Of a stretch of DNA of 64,000 nt, positions 12,401-21,378 are shown piece after piece. The position numbers and the translations under genes are program-made. Each line of letters starts with the position of its first letter. Position 1 is the first letter of the stretch. The notes below the pieces were generated by a model. The model searched no databases, was not told the DNA's origin, and saw nothing but the letters and a program-made list of their open reading frames with translations. This DNA is from Owenia fusiformis (lineage: Eukaryota > Annelida > Polychaeta > Sabellida > Oweniidae), in NCBI GenBank assembly GCA_903813345.2, contig CAIIXF020000009.1:1366001-1430000 (forward strand), given 5' to 3'.

Positions 12401-15400
12401 GTTTCACATTTCTACATATGCTGAATTTATATGACTTGCAATTTGATGTGAGATGTGGGTTGTATCAGCTGTACATGTTTTACAGATATACATTTGAGAA
12501 TTACAACCGGTATTTAGGTGTCTTATATATACAGGCGGTACAATTTTGCGTTATATTTCATAGCTAACTGTGACTGGCCATTAGATATAGAAGCAGTACA
12601 AAGTGGCTCTATTACAAGCCCAGAGCTTCATGCAAACAGCAAGATAACCTTCCCAGAGTCAATTCCTTTCTTCGACACACCAGGCAAGGAACTGTATGTG
12701 AGTTTTCTCTTACAATAGAAGTCCTAATCATAAACCAAAATCCAGAGGATCTTAACACTTGTTAGTATGAACAGGTGAATTAAGATGATCAGTCCAATGG
12801 TCTCGAAATGGTAATGGTCTCGAGGTAAAGGATCTAGTGCACTCTCCATTAAGATTTCCCCATGAACAAAATGAATAATTTTTTGGTGTAACATGAAGAA
12901 TACGATGTCACATAATACTTTTGAAGAATATTTAAGCGTTTGGATCCACATGGGTTGAGGTTGAGGTCATTGAGTTCAGCAAGGGTGTATTGACTTGACA
13001 TTGGATGCGGTCCATTGACTTAACATGTGGATATCATCAGATTCCAATGGAGGCCATTGGTTTCTATTGATTTTCACAAAAATGCCTAAAGTACGCTATT
13101 ACCTTAATCGATTGCAAGTTAAATAATTCCACAATATGACACACATGGTATATCACACCAGATGTGCAAATATGAAGTTTGCAATCGATTCAGGTCATAC
13201 TTCAATTTAAGAGATTATACATTTTTCATCATTTTCTCCTACAAAATGGCTATAGAAATATGCTTTGAAATCCAAAGAGTATACTGTTATGTTTCATGAA
13301 TAAATAACATATTTGGATAAGATAAAGTGATGCGTAGGATGCAAATGGATTTTGACCGACACAAAAAATACTTCCTGATTTGGCATCTCTACGCCTGTAC
13401 ACTTTATGATTGAGTATTGGCCCAAATAAGTGATCCATTCATCAAAACAGTGCTGAAAATAGGTCAAAAATATACGAGTTTACATTTAAATGTAATAATG
13501 AAAGCAGTATATTTATTTGAAAAATCGATGAATTAATTTTATTTAAGGGGAAATCATAATGGAGAGTGCACTAGATCCTTTGTAGTAGGTGTCGTGGTTT
13601 ATTTCTATAATTATATAAGTTCACACTGATATCGTATATATGTGATCAGTAAATTTGTAACATCTTGTGTTTTTTAGATCAGTGTTGATGGCTATATGAG
13701 CTTTAACAACATTTTACCAGATCTAAATACAAGTACATTCTTTGCAAACGCAGTGATAGCTCCATTTTTAGTGCAGCAGAGAGTGTCTGGTCAAAACAGT
13801 GGCGTGCATTACAAAGTTTATGAAACAATGAATGGTGATGACAACGAACGTGAAGACACACTAGACGAGCTATCATGTATAACAGGTCAGATCATGTTAC
13901 ACATGAAGGTACCTGACTTTGAAGCAACCACTGCGTTAGTTGTAACATGGCAGAGGATGGAGTTGGCAGATGATATAGAAAGAAATTCAGTGAGTAAATA
14001 GTGTTGGATTCTGTATAATATATATATAAATATATATGACGTAATACATTCGCATGTTTATCCATTTCTAATGGAGATCCAAGGTATAACGTCAAAATGT
14101 GCGATTTAAATTAGTTTACATGAGAATGACAATTTTCAAAATTTCATCAACGTCGTCAATTTTCGACCTATTGTAATTTAGAAAAATTGGGAAAATTTAC
14201 AGGCATTGTTTATGAAGTCAAATTGAATTTCCACCTCTATCATTAGTATTTTCATGGCTGGTTATGTAAATAAGAATTCAAACATAAAGATGGTTTAACC
14301 CATAGTATAATAAGGGTGCTCGTGTTGCCAAACTTATGGAAAGATGGGGGGAGGGTGGTGGTATATATACGTTCAATTGAATTAGAATGAAATAAAATGA
14401 AGAAAAATCCGCGTATAACTTGGCATTTCCAAGTAACCGTTCAAATTTGATTGGTATTATAGATGTCATAAAAGAAGATATATGCTTGAACTTCAGAGAC
14501 TGACATACCAAGCTGTCGTAGCAACTGATTTCAGTGACTCCTATCTTATATTCCAATACATCAACACTAGTATTGAGGATTCAGAGGGAGTCACTGTACT
14601 AGGGGGTGTAACAGTAGGTAATGGTGAGGATAACTTTATGATGAGGACATCTGGAACTAGGAATATGTTCGCTCTTGATGACACTGATGGGAATGGAAAC
14701 AGTAGAGGTATACTGTTCGTAAGCTACTACTCATTACTTAATTTGTTATCTTATTTAAACGTATCGGTTATCATTGGCCAATCAACTTAATTAATAATTA
14801 ATCAATTGACCTTCCCATATTGACAAAAAACGTTGACAATGAACCAAGGTCAACCTCAACATATTGACTTTACCAAAATAAGAAAATAAACGTTGATTTG
14901 TATGCTTCTGTATATTTAGGTCAAACCAAACCTGGAAGATGGTTTTTTAACATGACTAAGAATAGGAACTACACTTCACCAGAAGAGAAATGTATGTCAT
15001 TCCTGTCAAAGGAAGATCGAAAATACATCAGGAGAAATCTGTTGAAGAACACGGAGCCATGTCCGTGTACAAATAAAGAGCTCAGGGAAAGCACCTTATT
15101 TACTCCATCCAGAACAAACAACATATCAGAGTGTTATATATTAAAGGAACCGTCTAAAGTCGGCACCGGGCAGGTAAGCATGTCATATTTATATAAAATG
15201 TGAGTCAAATAATTCTTTAAAAATATAAGGCTCTGTGCATATTATTTATTGTTGTAAACCATGACCCTTATGGAAATGTATTATATATATCGAACAAATT
15301 ACATGTTTTGCGGAAATAAAAACATCATTATATTTGCACAATTAACTAAAAGGGATGAGTACAAATATCAAATAAGTAAACGTTTAAGTGACACAAACTC

Positions 15401-15795
15401 AACACACACATAATATCAAAGATCACAATCTATGAACTAATAGACCACAATCAAAGTGTAACACAAAACATCCTTCCAAAACATCAAGAAATGTGCACTG
15501 AAGAGCAGGAATATAATTGCAGATACATGAAACCAACCAGTTAATCTACTTTCAGGAGTGCTGTTACTATCACGGAGAAGGCAAAAGACTTGGTAAATTA
15601 GAAAGGACCGCAATAGTTGAATCTGGCTACTTCCAGCGCTACCATAGTCTAACATATCCAACTTTACATGAACATTTGGACTTAGCACCATTTCGATATT
15701 GTTGTGTACTAACTCAAAACTGTCATTTATTTAAATCTGTACGACCGATGAATAGTTGTTTAAAGAGAGATTTGGGGAATAAAAGAAAAGGTTAA
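323..15795 (+). CDS. Large EGF/sushi/NIDO/AMOP extracellular protein, 3' part (17 exons, 5' truncated)
   Basis: Exons at 323-497, 758-1041, 1771-1896, 2146-3024, 3321-3653, 3803-3943, 4456-4578, 4708-5139, 5616-6659, 7211-7468, 7841-8065, 9501-9671, 12564-12697, 13678-13989, 14497-14707, 14920-15173 and 15556-15795 join in one frame to 1,779 residues plus stop. Domain order: YKH domain, Thr-rich linker, 1+7 EGF, second YKH domain, 1+1+3+8+2 EGF, two sushi domains, NIDO, AMOP. Most EGF exons are phase 1-1, typical of exon shuffling. Many EGF modules begin D-[IV]-[DN]-E-C, the calcium-binding signature. NIDO-AMOP proteins of the mucin-4 and sushi/nidogen/EGF type act in adhesion or matrix, so secretion is inferred. 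The signal peptide would lie upstream of the window. No VWD domain or membrane segment follows AMOP. The donor of the tenth exon is the weakest call. The exact family member is not recognised. Confidence 0.85.
758..1041 (+). CDS. Exon: second half of YKH domain and Thr-rich mucin-like linker
   Basis: The acceptor ATCATACAG precedes 758 and the donor ACA|AGTAAA is read as A|GTAAAT after 1041. The peptide starts YPTGSFWLV, continues through WLLAYNDN and [16 protein letters not shown], and closes the domain with a cysteine. It then becomes a Thr/Pro/Ala/Ser stretch (TTTAPP and TTTAQS repeats, about 30 residues), a likely O-glycosylated linker. The repeat comes from near-perfect 12-24 bp DNA repeats at about 936-1030, so its length is probably polymorphic. 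Confidence 0.8.
1042..1770. other. Intron, nothing recognised
   Basis: 729 bp of AT-rich intron between the mucin-like linker exon and the first EGF exon. No repeat, ORF or RNA signal was recognised. The other introns over 300 bp in the EGF block (5140-5615, 6660-7210, 7469-7840, 15174-15555) also show nothing beyond short AT-rich repeats such as AGTATTAGTATCATAAGTAT around 5450-5500. Confidence 0.5.
1771..1896 (+). CDS. Exon: single Ca-binding EGF module
   Basis: The acceptor ATATTCCAG precedes 1771 and the donor GAAG|GTAATT follows 1896; phase 1-1. The module begins [11 protein letters not shown] and has the six-cysteine EGF pattern ending GDGITCEG. The nearer alternative acceptor (CCAGCCAG) would put a stop in frame, so the upstream AG is used. 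Confidence 0.85.
2146..3024 (+). CDS. Exon: seven tandem Ca-binding EGF modules
   Basis: One uninterrupted 879-bp exon, phase 1-1, with acceptor TAAATCAG and donor AAAG|GTTAGT. The seven modules begin [48 protein letters not shown] and DINECVDG. The third has a longer first loop ([12 protein letters not shown]). Packing seven modules in one exon without introns suggests duplication inside an exon or loss of introns. Confidence 0.92.
3321..3653 (+). CDS. Exon: complete YKH domain, copy 2
   Basis: The acceptor ATTTTCAG precedes 3321 and the donor ACTG|GTACGT follows 3653; phase 1-1, so the domain is one shuffled module. It starts ADCDHLRF, contains [20 protein letters not shown] and W-x-V-G (WGVGV), then the [12 protein letters not shown] block, and ends IKITC. 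This resembles a widespread invertebrate extracellular domain with G-x-Y, YKH, YL-x-Y and W-x-x-G signatures that I cannot name. Copy 1 at 323-1041 is split by an intron but copy 2 is not. Confidence 0.8.
3803..3943 (+). CDS. Exon: single EGF module
   Basis: The acceptor AACTTTCAG precedes 3803 and the donor GTAG|GTATGA follows 3943; phase 1-1, 141 bp. The peptide begins [18 protein letters not shown] and ends GDGIICVG, with the six EGF cysteines plus an extra CC pair before the module. Confidence 0.85.
4356..4387. repeat. Perfect 32-bp palindrome
   Basis: ACCAGTTGTGAGAAG, then CG, then the exact reverse complement CTTCTCACAACTGGT. It lies in the intron before the 4456-4578 exon and would form a perfect hairpin. 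The sequence around it shows no transposon ends. Confidence 0.9.
4456..4578 (+). CDS. Exon: single Ca-binding EGF module
   Basis: The acceptor TTCTTTCAG precedes 4456 and the donor TCAG|GTAAGA follows 4578; phase 1-1, 123 bp. The module starts [18 protein letters not shown] and ends GDGFTCSG. Confidence 0.88.
4708..5139 (+). CDS. Exon: three EGF modules, the second with a long insertion
   Basis: The acceptor TTTGGTCTAG precedes 4708 and the donor AAAG|GTAAAC follows 5139; phase 1-1, 432 bp. The modules start [24 protein letters not shown] and [12 protein letters not shown]. The second module has an insertion of roughly 30 residues between its first and second cysteines ([16 protein letters not shown]...). 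The first two modules are closely similar to the first two of the 5616-6659 exon, which carry the same kind of insertion, so the two exons arose by duplication. Confidence 0.9.
5616..6659 (+). CDS. Exon: eight tandem EGF modules
   Basis: A single 1,044-bp exon, phase 1-1, with acceptor TTTCAATAG and donor CAAG|GTAATC. The modules begin [63 protein letters not shown] and DVDECDEQI. Module 2 carries a long inter-cysteine insertion parallel to that in the 4708-5139 exon. Module 4 has a Lys in the D-x-[ND]-E Ca-binding motif. Confidence 0.92.
7211..7468 (+). CDS. Exon: EGF module plus truncated EGF module (donor uncertain)
   Basis: The acceptor ACGCTTATAG precedes 7211. The first module ([14 protein letters not shown]...) is complete. 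The second ([11 protein letters not shown]...) stops after GSYICS and lacks its last two cysteines. The best-looking donor is TTCA|GTGAGA after 7425, but it leaves phase 0 while the next exon needs phase 1. A weaker donor G|GTACAT after 7468 restores the phase and adds 14 residues. An unseen small exon is the other explanation. The 5' boundary is firm and the 3' boundary is not. Confidence 0.6.
7841..8065 (+). CDS. Exon: sushi (CCP) domain 1
   Basis: The acceptor GATTATATAG precedes 7841 and the donor AGAG|GTAAAA follows 8065; phase 1-1, 225 bp. The sequence fits the sushi pattern: [10 protein letters not shown] start, [10 protein letters not shown] middle, [17 protein letters not shown] end. 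The first loop is lengthened by an acidic stretch (EEIEMEGE). Confidence 0.85.
8460..8830. repeat. Degenerate AT-rich tandem repeat
   Basis: About five diverged units of roughly 65 bp carry the motifs GTACTGAAAA, CGACTTTTAA and GGACATTTTAA. They lie inside the 8066-9500 intron between the two sushi exons. The rest of that intron is featureless. Confidence 0.5.
9501..9671 (+). CDS. Exon: sushi (CCP) domain 2
   Basis: The acceptor TCTTTTCTAG precedes 9501 and the donor AAAG|GTATAT follows 9671; phase 1-1, 171 bp. It runs [13 protein letters not shown], then [23 protein letters not shown] and DVFCKG, giving the four sushi cysteines and the conserved tryptophan. Confidence 0.85.
9892..10381. mobile_element. 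490-bp TTAA-flanked insertion with tRNA-like core
   Basis: The sequence interrupts the 59-bp array exactly at a TTAA, which is present on both sides (9888-9891 and 10382-10385). Its ends are imperfect inverted repeats: GCTCCAAAACGCAAT on the left, and GCTCCGTAACGCAAT when the right end is reverse-complemented. TTAA duplication is typical of piggyBac-type insertion. The core holds a tRNA-like sequence on the minus strand. It could be a non-autonomous DNA element that captured a tRNA, or a tRNA-derived SINE. Confidence 0.65.
10034..10103 (-). ncRNA. tRNA-Gly-like pseudogene with Ala (AGC) anticodon
   Basis: Read on the minus strand, GGTACAATTCTCGC, the loop TTAGCAC, GCGGGAGGCCCGGGTT and GAATCCCGC match the D-side, anticodon arm and T arm of eukaryotic tRNA-Gly(GCC). 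The anticodon position reads AGC (Ala) instead of GCC. The 3' end GCATTCGCC is followed by a T-run like a Pol III terminator. The 5' acceptor strand does not pair with it, so this is not a normal functional tRNA. It lies inside the 490-bp TTAA-flanked insertion. Confidence 0.6.
11440..11545. repeat. Short tandem motif CATATCT(T)CCCGCTTC
   Basis: About five copies of CATATCTCCCGC / CATATCTTCCCGCTTCCGG lie in the intron between the sushi and NIDO exons. From here to 12563 no other structure was recognised apart from a C-rich stretch near 12157-12240. Confidence 0.6.
12564..12697 (+). CDS. Exon: linker and start of NIDO region
   Basis: The acceptor TTTCATAG precedes 12564 and the donor CTGTAT|GTGAGT follows 12697; phase 1 to 0. 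The peptide [15 protein letters not shown]...[10 protein letters not shown] leads directly into the NIDO exon. Confidence 0.75.
12824..13583. mobile_element. TIR element (MITE-like) in NIDO intron
   Basis: AAAGGATCTAGTGCACTCTC at the left end recurs inverted at the right end; the inverted match spans about 36 bp with one or two mismatches. The element is about 760 bp and AT-rich with no coding potential. It occupies most of the 12698-13677 intron. Confidence 0.7.
13678..13989 (+). CDS. Exon: NIDO domain, main part
   Basis: The acceptor GTTTTTTAG precedes 13678 and the donor TTCA|GTGAGT follows 13989; phase 0-0, 312 bp. [11 protein letters not shown] at the start, NAVIAPFLV in the middle and [11 protein letters not shown] near the end match the nidogen N-terminal (NIDO) fold, which usually reads 'v..nG..sF', 'iaPFWaD' and 'v.tWe.v'. 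Confidence 0.8.
14105..14345. mobile_element. Half copy of the 'GTTGCCAAACTTATGG' foldback family
   Basis: TTTTCGACCTATTGTAATTT, AAAATTGGGAAAATTT and TTGCCAAACTTATGG match in order the right arm of the foldback element at 18830-19710. Only one arm is present. It lies in the 13990-14496 intron. Confidence 0.6.
14497..14707 (+). CDS. Exon: end of NIDO domain
   Basis: The acceptor GAACTTCAG precedes 14497 and the donor AGAG|GTATAC follows 14707; phase 0 to 1. [19 protein letters not shown] is the typical NIDO closing strand ('nTFQaVLatDg..sfviFlY'). It is followed by [10 protein letters not shown] and an Asp/Asn-rich turn. Confidence 0.82.
14920..15173 (+). CDS. Exon: AMOP domain, first part
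   Basis: The acceptor TATATTTAG precedes 14920 and the donor GGGCAG|GTAAGC follows 15173; phase 1 to 0. GRWFFNMT closes the NIDO region. Then [17 protein letters not shown] and [15 protein letters not shown] follow the AMOP pattern: C-x-x-W/F, CPCT, CY, G-x-GQ. Confidence 0.8.
15556..15795 (+). CDS. Terminal exon: end of AMOP domain and stop codon
   Basis: The acceptor CTACTTTCAG precedes 15556. The exon starts ECCYYHGEG, completing the AMOP 'GQQCCY' motif across the junction. It contains [10 protein letters not shown] and PMNSC and ends KRKG-TAA at 15793-15795. AMOP is normally followed by VWD in mucin-4-like proteins; none is seen. A weak donor (AAAG|GTTAAA) overlaps the stop, so a further exon cannot be fully excluded. 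Confidence 0.75.
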   Translation, partial: ECCYYHGEGKRLGKLERTAIVESGYFQRYHSLTYPTLHEHLDLAPFRYCCVLTQNCHLFKSVRPMNSCLKRDLGNKRKG

Positions 15796-17440
15796 AACAC
15801 GTCCTTAGATGTAATATGAGTTGGTTAAACTGGTAGAAAATCAAAAGGCACATAGCTTTAACGTTTTGTAGTGGATGATTATGTATGTGTAAGGTGGTTC
15901 AGTTTAACAAACCTACAGAACACACATTTAATTTTTAGAGGTCACTAACTATTCCTGTTTTAGATACCCATTTGATACAACATACCCGTTATGATTTCCT
16001 CGTTTCAAGTTGTTACAAAAGGATCGATATTATTAAGTGGTTTAAGAGTTAATTCAACAAACATGTATGCCAAATAAAATATCCGAAAACTATATAATAA
16101 CTATACAATAAAATATTTAATTAATATGGAAGTTAATAAATATGGAAGTTAAATAATTTAATTACAAACTACTCACAATGAGAAAACCCAGAGGGTAACA
16201 GTCAGTAAGTAAGTAATTCAGAAACCAAGTGCTTAGGATTAGTGCTATTGATTTATATTATTTATGTCTCAATGTTGTCATTCATGTTATTAGTTTTTGG
16301 GAGTCTCAAAATGTCAAGAACAAAAACACCGAAGAGGCTTTTCGTATATTCATTAATGAATAATAGTATATAGTGCCTATGGATGACTTTGATTTGATTT
16401 TGATTTTGTAGATATGTTTCTTAGGTATATAAACATATAGTTTGCTTTACACACGTTGCACAACTAATAGTAATACCACTTCATTGAAAACATAGATATG
16501 ATTATTTTCTGCAGCATATTATGTCGTTTGTAGATGGAGTTTTAACCATTGCTCAACAAAAGGTTAATGATATATACACTGCCATGAATAACCGAAATTA
16601 TCTATTGGCTGAGATAGTTATCCAATTTAAGTTTATGATTACTGTCAAATATCTGTCAAAAAGAATTTCCAAGCTAAGCAAGAAAAAATCTTGTTGTATC
16701 ATAATTTCAACTAATCTAGATTCTTAATTGAACAACATATTGCAGATCCTGGCATTTGAGTGACAACCTATAAACAGTATCATGAGGAATTGTAAGAGAG
16801 GTACTTATGCAAGCCAAAATGTTAAATAATTAAACCTTCCAAAACATTTGCAAAAGAGGTTCTCGCACAAACAGTATATGACTTTATGTACTATACTACG
16901 TATTTTGAAAATTGCGAAGCACACGACTCCATGCATTTTAAATGATTTAATGCACTGATATATTGTATTATTGAGTTGTCGCCATCATTCGAAGTCTTTA
17001 TATACAAGCCATACGTGGTTTAAATCATCTACTATTCATCAAGTCTAGGGTCTAAATCCGTTCTAATATATAAATAATACTTTTGTCATGCAAACATTAT
17101 TCATCTCTGTGAGAATTTTGTTTTTCAGTTTGTTAGATCCTTTGTAGTTTACAAATATAATACTTTAATACCTGTACAAGCATTTTGCATATCGTCTCGC
17201 TATTATTGTTATCAATTAATCATGTGTGGATCTCGTTTATGTATACTTTCATCGCATCTAATTTATAATATTATTATTTCTTCATAAGCATGTCAAGCGT
17301 GTGCAAGAAAAGTATATGAGTACTTTGAAATGTGATATTTCTACTATAACCAAATGAACCAACAAGCATGACATCCATACTGTATTCATCAAGCATGTGG
17401 ATTCCTGTATATCGTTTGTGTGGGTAATACAGATATTCTA
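15796..17440. other. 3' flank of the first gene, no gene seen
   Basis: AT-rich sequence with the probable 3' UTR at its start. A 68-codon ATG frame at 16521 has no family resemblance and no supporting context. No repeat or RNA gene was recognised. Confidence 0.5.
16073..16112 (+). terminator. Candidate polyadenylation signals of the EGF/NIDO/AMOP gene
   Basis: AATAAA occurs at 16073-16078 and 16107-16112, about 280-320 bp after the stop codon. Position and strand suit a short 3' UTR. The region is AT-rich, so chance occurrence is possible. Confidence 0.4.
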
Positions 17441-17442
17441 AT

Positions 17443-17758
17443 AATGATTGAATGTGTGAATACATGGATCGTGCATTCCTCTATTGTATTAAGGTAGTGT
17501 TGAATGTGTGAATACATGGATCGTACATTCCTCTATTTTATTAAGGTAGTGTTGAATGTGTGAATACATGGATCGTACATTCATCTATTGTATTAAGGTA
17601 GTGTTGAATGTGTGAATACATGGATCGTACATTCCTCTATTGTATTAAGGTAGTGTTGAACGTGTGAATACATGGATCGTACATTCCTCTATTGTATTAA
17701 GGTAGTGTTGAATGTGTGAATACATGGATCGTACATTCCTCTATTGTATTAAGGTAGT
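17443..17758. repeat. 52-bp minisatellite, about six copies
   Basis: Units of GTGTTGAATGTGTGAATACA followed by TGGATCGTACATTCCTCTAT and TGTATTAAGGTA repeat with a 52-bp period and few substitutions. Confidence 0.92.
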
Positions 17759-17984
17759 TAATCTTTTAAATTTCGCATTCTTCTGTTGGCAGCTTATTTT
17801 TAATAAATGTTAAAACTTGTTATTGTACAATAAAAGCACTTTGTTGTTAGTATTTACCTCATATTTATTTATGTACCATATATATTGCATTCGATCTGCA
17901 AAACATTAAACATATTATGTTACCAAAAATAAACCTCGGATATGTAAGAGCAGGAAAATTCTAAAAAACTGAACAAATTAAAGG

Positions 17985-18525
17985 GTTCCGATAAGCTTCC
18001 CGAATAATAGCAATATGGCGGCTCCAGGCGAATCAACTGGATCAGTCCATTTTTAAGAAATAAGAGTTTTGTAAAATCCAGTTTATTGAAATTGTCTTGG
18101 AGACAAAGTAATCCATTTATAATGATTCTGAAAATATTATTGTGAAAGTAATTGTTCAAAGAATGCATGTACAACAGTCAATATAAATCATTGTATTAGA
18201 ACTGTTTTGTTTCATTTGAAGGATATTTCATATGCCAAGCTGTGTACTACGGTATGGGGATATTTAGATGTCAATTTTTCCTTATTATACACAAATAGCA
18301 GATGCCGAAACTTCACACATAAATCATGATTTGTCAAAATAAAATTTTCCTTTTATAAATGTGTGAGGATCTATAATATACCAATGCTCTATAGCGGTTA
18401 AAGGTGTTGACACAACGACCTCGAGCCTGTGGACCATTGAGTATTATCCCGGGATCGGGCCTTTTAAACTAAACGAAGAGCAACACCAGAAACGAGCGTT
18501 CGATTTGCTAAACGATATGCGTCGC
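17985..18525 (+). repeat. Dispersed repeat, copy A (inverted copy at 56788-57345)
   Basis: The sequence from GGGTTCCGATAAGCTTCCCG to AACGATATGCGTCGCC recurs on the opposite strand at 56788-57345. In copy A the + strand has an open frame around 18397-18540 reading ...TTTSSLWTIEYYPGIGPFK and KRAFDLLNDMR. This may be a decayed coding part of a transposon or retrocopy. I do not recognise the family. Confidence 0.75.
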
Positions 18526-18829
18526 CTTAAAATAAAACATCTAAAAATACCAGTCGAAAGGAAAACAAATCCCAGATATCCCATCTATTATATAACTTGT
18601 AAAGAACTGATTTTGTGAATGACCGAATTCTTGTATTTGAAAATGAACTCATTAACTCACTAAGAAACTAGATGTTACATCTCTAAAAAGTTAAAAATGG
18701 GGAAATTTTGAGTTAAAGGACATTAAGTCAAGTAACGTCTCTTGTGTGTTTTAGACGTATAACTCCCCCTCCGGCCCCTACCCCAATTCGCCCCATTTTG
18801 ATTATTTTCGATTATTTTTTGTATAATAC

Positions 18830-19712
18830 GTACACTCCCCTCCATAAGTTTGGCAACCTTTTTTCCTCATTGAACTACGTGTTAAAGCCTCTTTACCTTT
18901 GAATTTTTATTTACTTAACATGCGATGAAAATACTTATACTATTGATGGAAAACGTAATTTGACTTTAATTCCAATACCTTCAAATTTTCTCAATTTTTT
19001 ATCTCAATTACAATAGATGGAAAATTGATGATAAATTTGATGAATTTTTGAAAATCGACATTCCCATGTTAACCAATGGGAAATGGTAGGTTTGCCGCAA
19101 GTCATGTGACAGAATATCCATCCATTTGAGTATTTGCAAAAAATACGAGTTAGGCAGGCAATTGAATTTGCTAACTTTATTTAACAAAAAATTGATATGT
19201 TTCTTCAGGTTCAACAAAGTTATAGGGCTTTAAAGTCAAAGTTTTTTTTCAAAAAAACTCTCCCATTGAAATAACACAGGAGGCGAAAAATTATTTTCAA
19301 AAATGACTTTGAAGCGCTGTAACTTTTATATTCATCAAATAAACTAAACACTTAGTGTTTTAAAAAGTTAGACAATTCAATTTTCTATATAAAAATTATT
19401 TTTTGCTGAATCTTTTACTGAAAAGATATCCTGATTTCTGAACCCTCCATTTCCCATTGGGTTACATGGGAATGAAGATTTTCAAAAGTTCATCAAATTT
19501 AGCATCAATTTTTGACCTATTGTAATTGAGGAAAAAAATTGAGAAAATTTGGAGGTATTGGAAATAAAATCAAGTTACGTTTCCATCAATATTATAAGTT
19601 ATTTCATCGCCGGTTAAGTAAAAAAAAATTCAAAGGTAAGGAGGCTTTAACACGTAGTTCAATGGGGAAAAAAGGTTGCCAAACTTATGGAGGGGAGTGT
19701 ACATTCTCCTCA
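18830..19712. mobile_element. Foldback element with about 270-bp inverted arms
   Basis: The left end TACACTCCCCTCCATAAGTT and the right end AACTTATGGAGGGGAGTGTA are exact inverted repeats. The arms continue inward with imperfect matches (TTCCCATGTTAACCAATGGG versus CCCATTGGGTTACATGGGAA). The non-repeated centre is short. Related arms occur at 14105-14345, 59800-60535 and 62640-62905, so this is a family. Confidence 0.8.
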
Positions 19713-19759
19713 CCCCTCCGTCCATGTTTTCCGATTACCGTGCTTGACATTAAGGCATG

Positions 19760-21378
19760 TTGAAGAATAAATCAAACATTGGAACCAGTACTCTTGACAT
19801 CTTAAACAGTTGTGGATTCTAATAATCTGGTATTCTTTGTATCTTGAAACCTGTAACAATTAATGAATCGATGTAACACAATGTTCTGATATCATACTCT
19901 TTATAGAGTCTCAATCATGTTTAATTCATTGCAAATTAAACATTCTTGTACAAATGATCCAAATTATAAATACAATGTCACCATGATCAAATATTTCATA
20001 TAAAAGAGATTTCTTAAATATGAATTCTTAGATTAATGAAGTATAAACTGTTTAAATGTTAATTGTTCATATATGTAGTTACATGAATTAGATATAATAA
20101 CCAATGTCAAATGATCAATTTACCAGAATACTTCACTTACTGTCATGGGGACCCATGCATTAATTGTTCTTGCAAAGTTAAATTTAATATTGATTCACAA
20201 TACATGTATGCGTAGCTATTAAACTATGTTCCGCATTGATTAGGCAAACAAACCGTAATTAAAGCATGTCGTGTATTTGTGAAGTAATTGTGTTATTATG
20301 ATAAATGTGGAATGGGTCTTTGTTATTTTCACATGTATTTTTTTCCATGAGAGATATTTACTGCTGTAAAATCATTATTTGTTAATACTCTATATTCTTG
20401 TTTTCTGCAGAACCGCATTTAATGGGTTTTTGATTGTTAAGGCTCACTTGGTCTTGTTTATGTTAGTAATCTTCATATTATGTGCACGATATTGGCATGA
20501 AAGTATATCATGTAAAGGATTCTGGCAAGTCAACATATTGGTACTTTTACACTTTTACTATTTTGTCAGGGAACATGGGAAGGGAATCATTTTACACCAC
20601 CAGGGGTCACTTTCCATGGGGGGGGGGGGCTGACCTGTGTTTCCTTCTATAGAATACAATACTACTTGTGGCGATTATTTCCTGATTTTTGGTATCTTGC
20701 TTTCTAACAATGCTACTTTAATTCTACTTGGTGCTATTGGCGTTAAGCTATTTTTCTTTTATATAGATACAATACATTTAATGAAATTTCATACTTTATT
20801 TAAGATACTTCCATTATTTCTAAATGAGTATTTAATGATAGGTAGTGTCATACTGATTATGATTTTTCATGTTATGTTCAAATGTTGCCCATTGTTGACT
20901 GTCTTGTTGTACATTTGTTGCACATATTGCAGTTTATATGTTTAACTCTCAACTCTCGTATATTTATAAAAAACTCATAATGCTAAGTTGATAAGCATGT
21001 TTGGAAACCATAAAATTGAAAATTAACTATCCACTGGCGTATAAAAATTGATTACGTATTTTCCTACAGGTTTAAATAAAAATACACTTTCTATACAGTT
21101 ATCTGCATCAATAACTGATTACATTTGGATATACGAGTATAAATTGATAAAATTGCATATGCCGAATATATTAAAAGCGTCAATGCTCATTTAAATACCT
21201 GCCAGGGTTATGTACACATATAGCAATAATCAATGATAAACCTAAAATAAATACATTATTAAAAATGTATGACATGCTAACTCACTCTTTTTCTGTCAAT
21301 AATAGAGAATAACTACTGGGTTGTTAAACAACTACTTATATATGGATGATTCCAAGAATTAAATAATATTAACAAAGA
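19760..21378. other. Intergenic, no gene seen
   Basis: Strongly AT-rich. Two hydrophobic open frames (20379-20633 and 20637-20945) flank a G10 tract near 20620; they look like low-complexity frames rather than genes. No other feature was recognised. Confidence 0.5.

Noticed and set aside
16521-16727. Possible extra exon of the NIDO/AMOP gene after a TTTCTGCAG acceptor
   Set aside because: Joining it from the weak donor overlapping the stop at 15795 yields only about 18 codons before another stop and no VWD-like sequence.
20379-20945. Two adjacent hydrophobic frames as membrane proteins
   Set aside because: AT-rich composition favours Phe, Leu and Ile frames. There is no family motif, no splice or promoter context, and a G10 tract lies between them.
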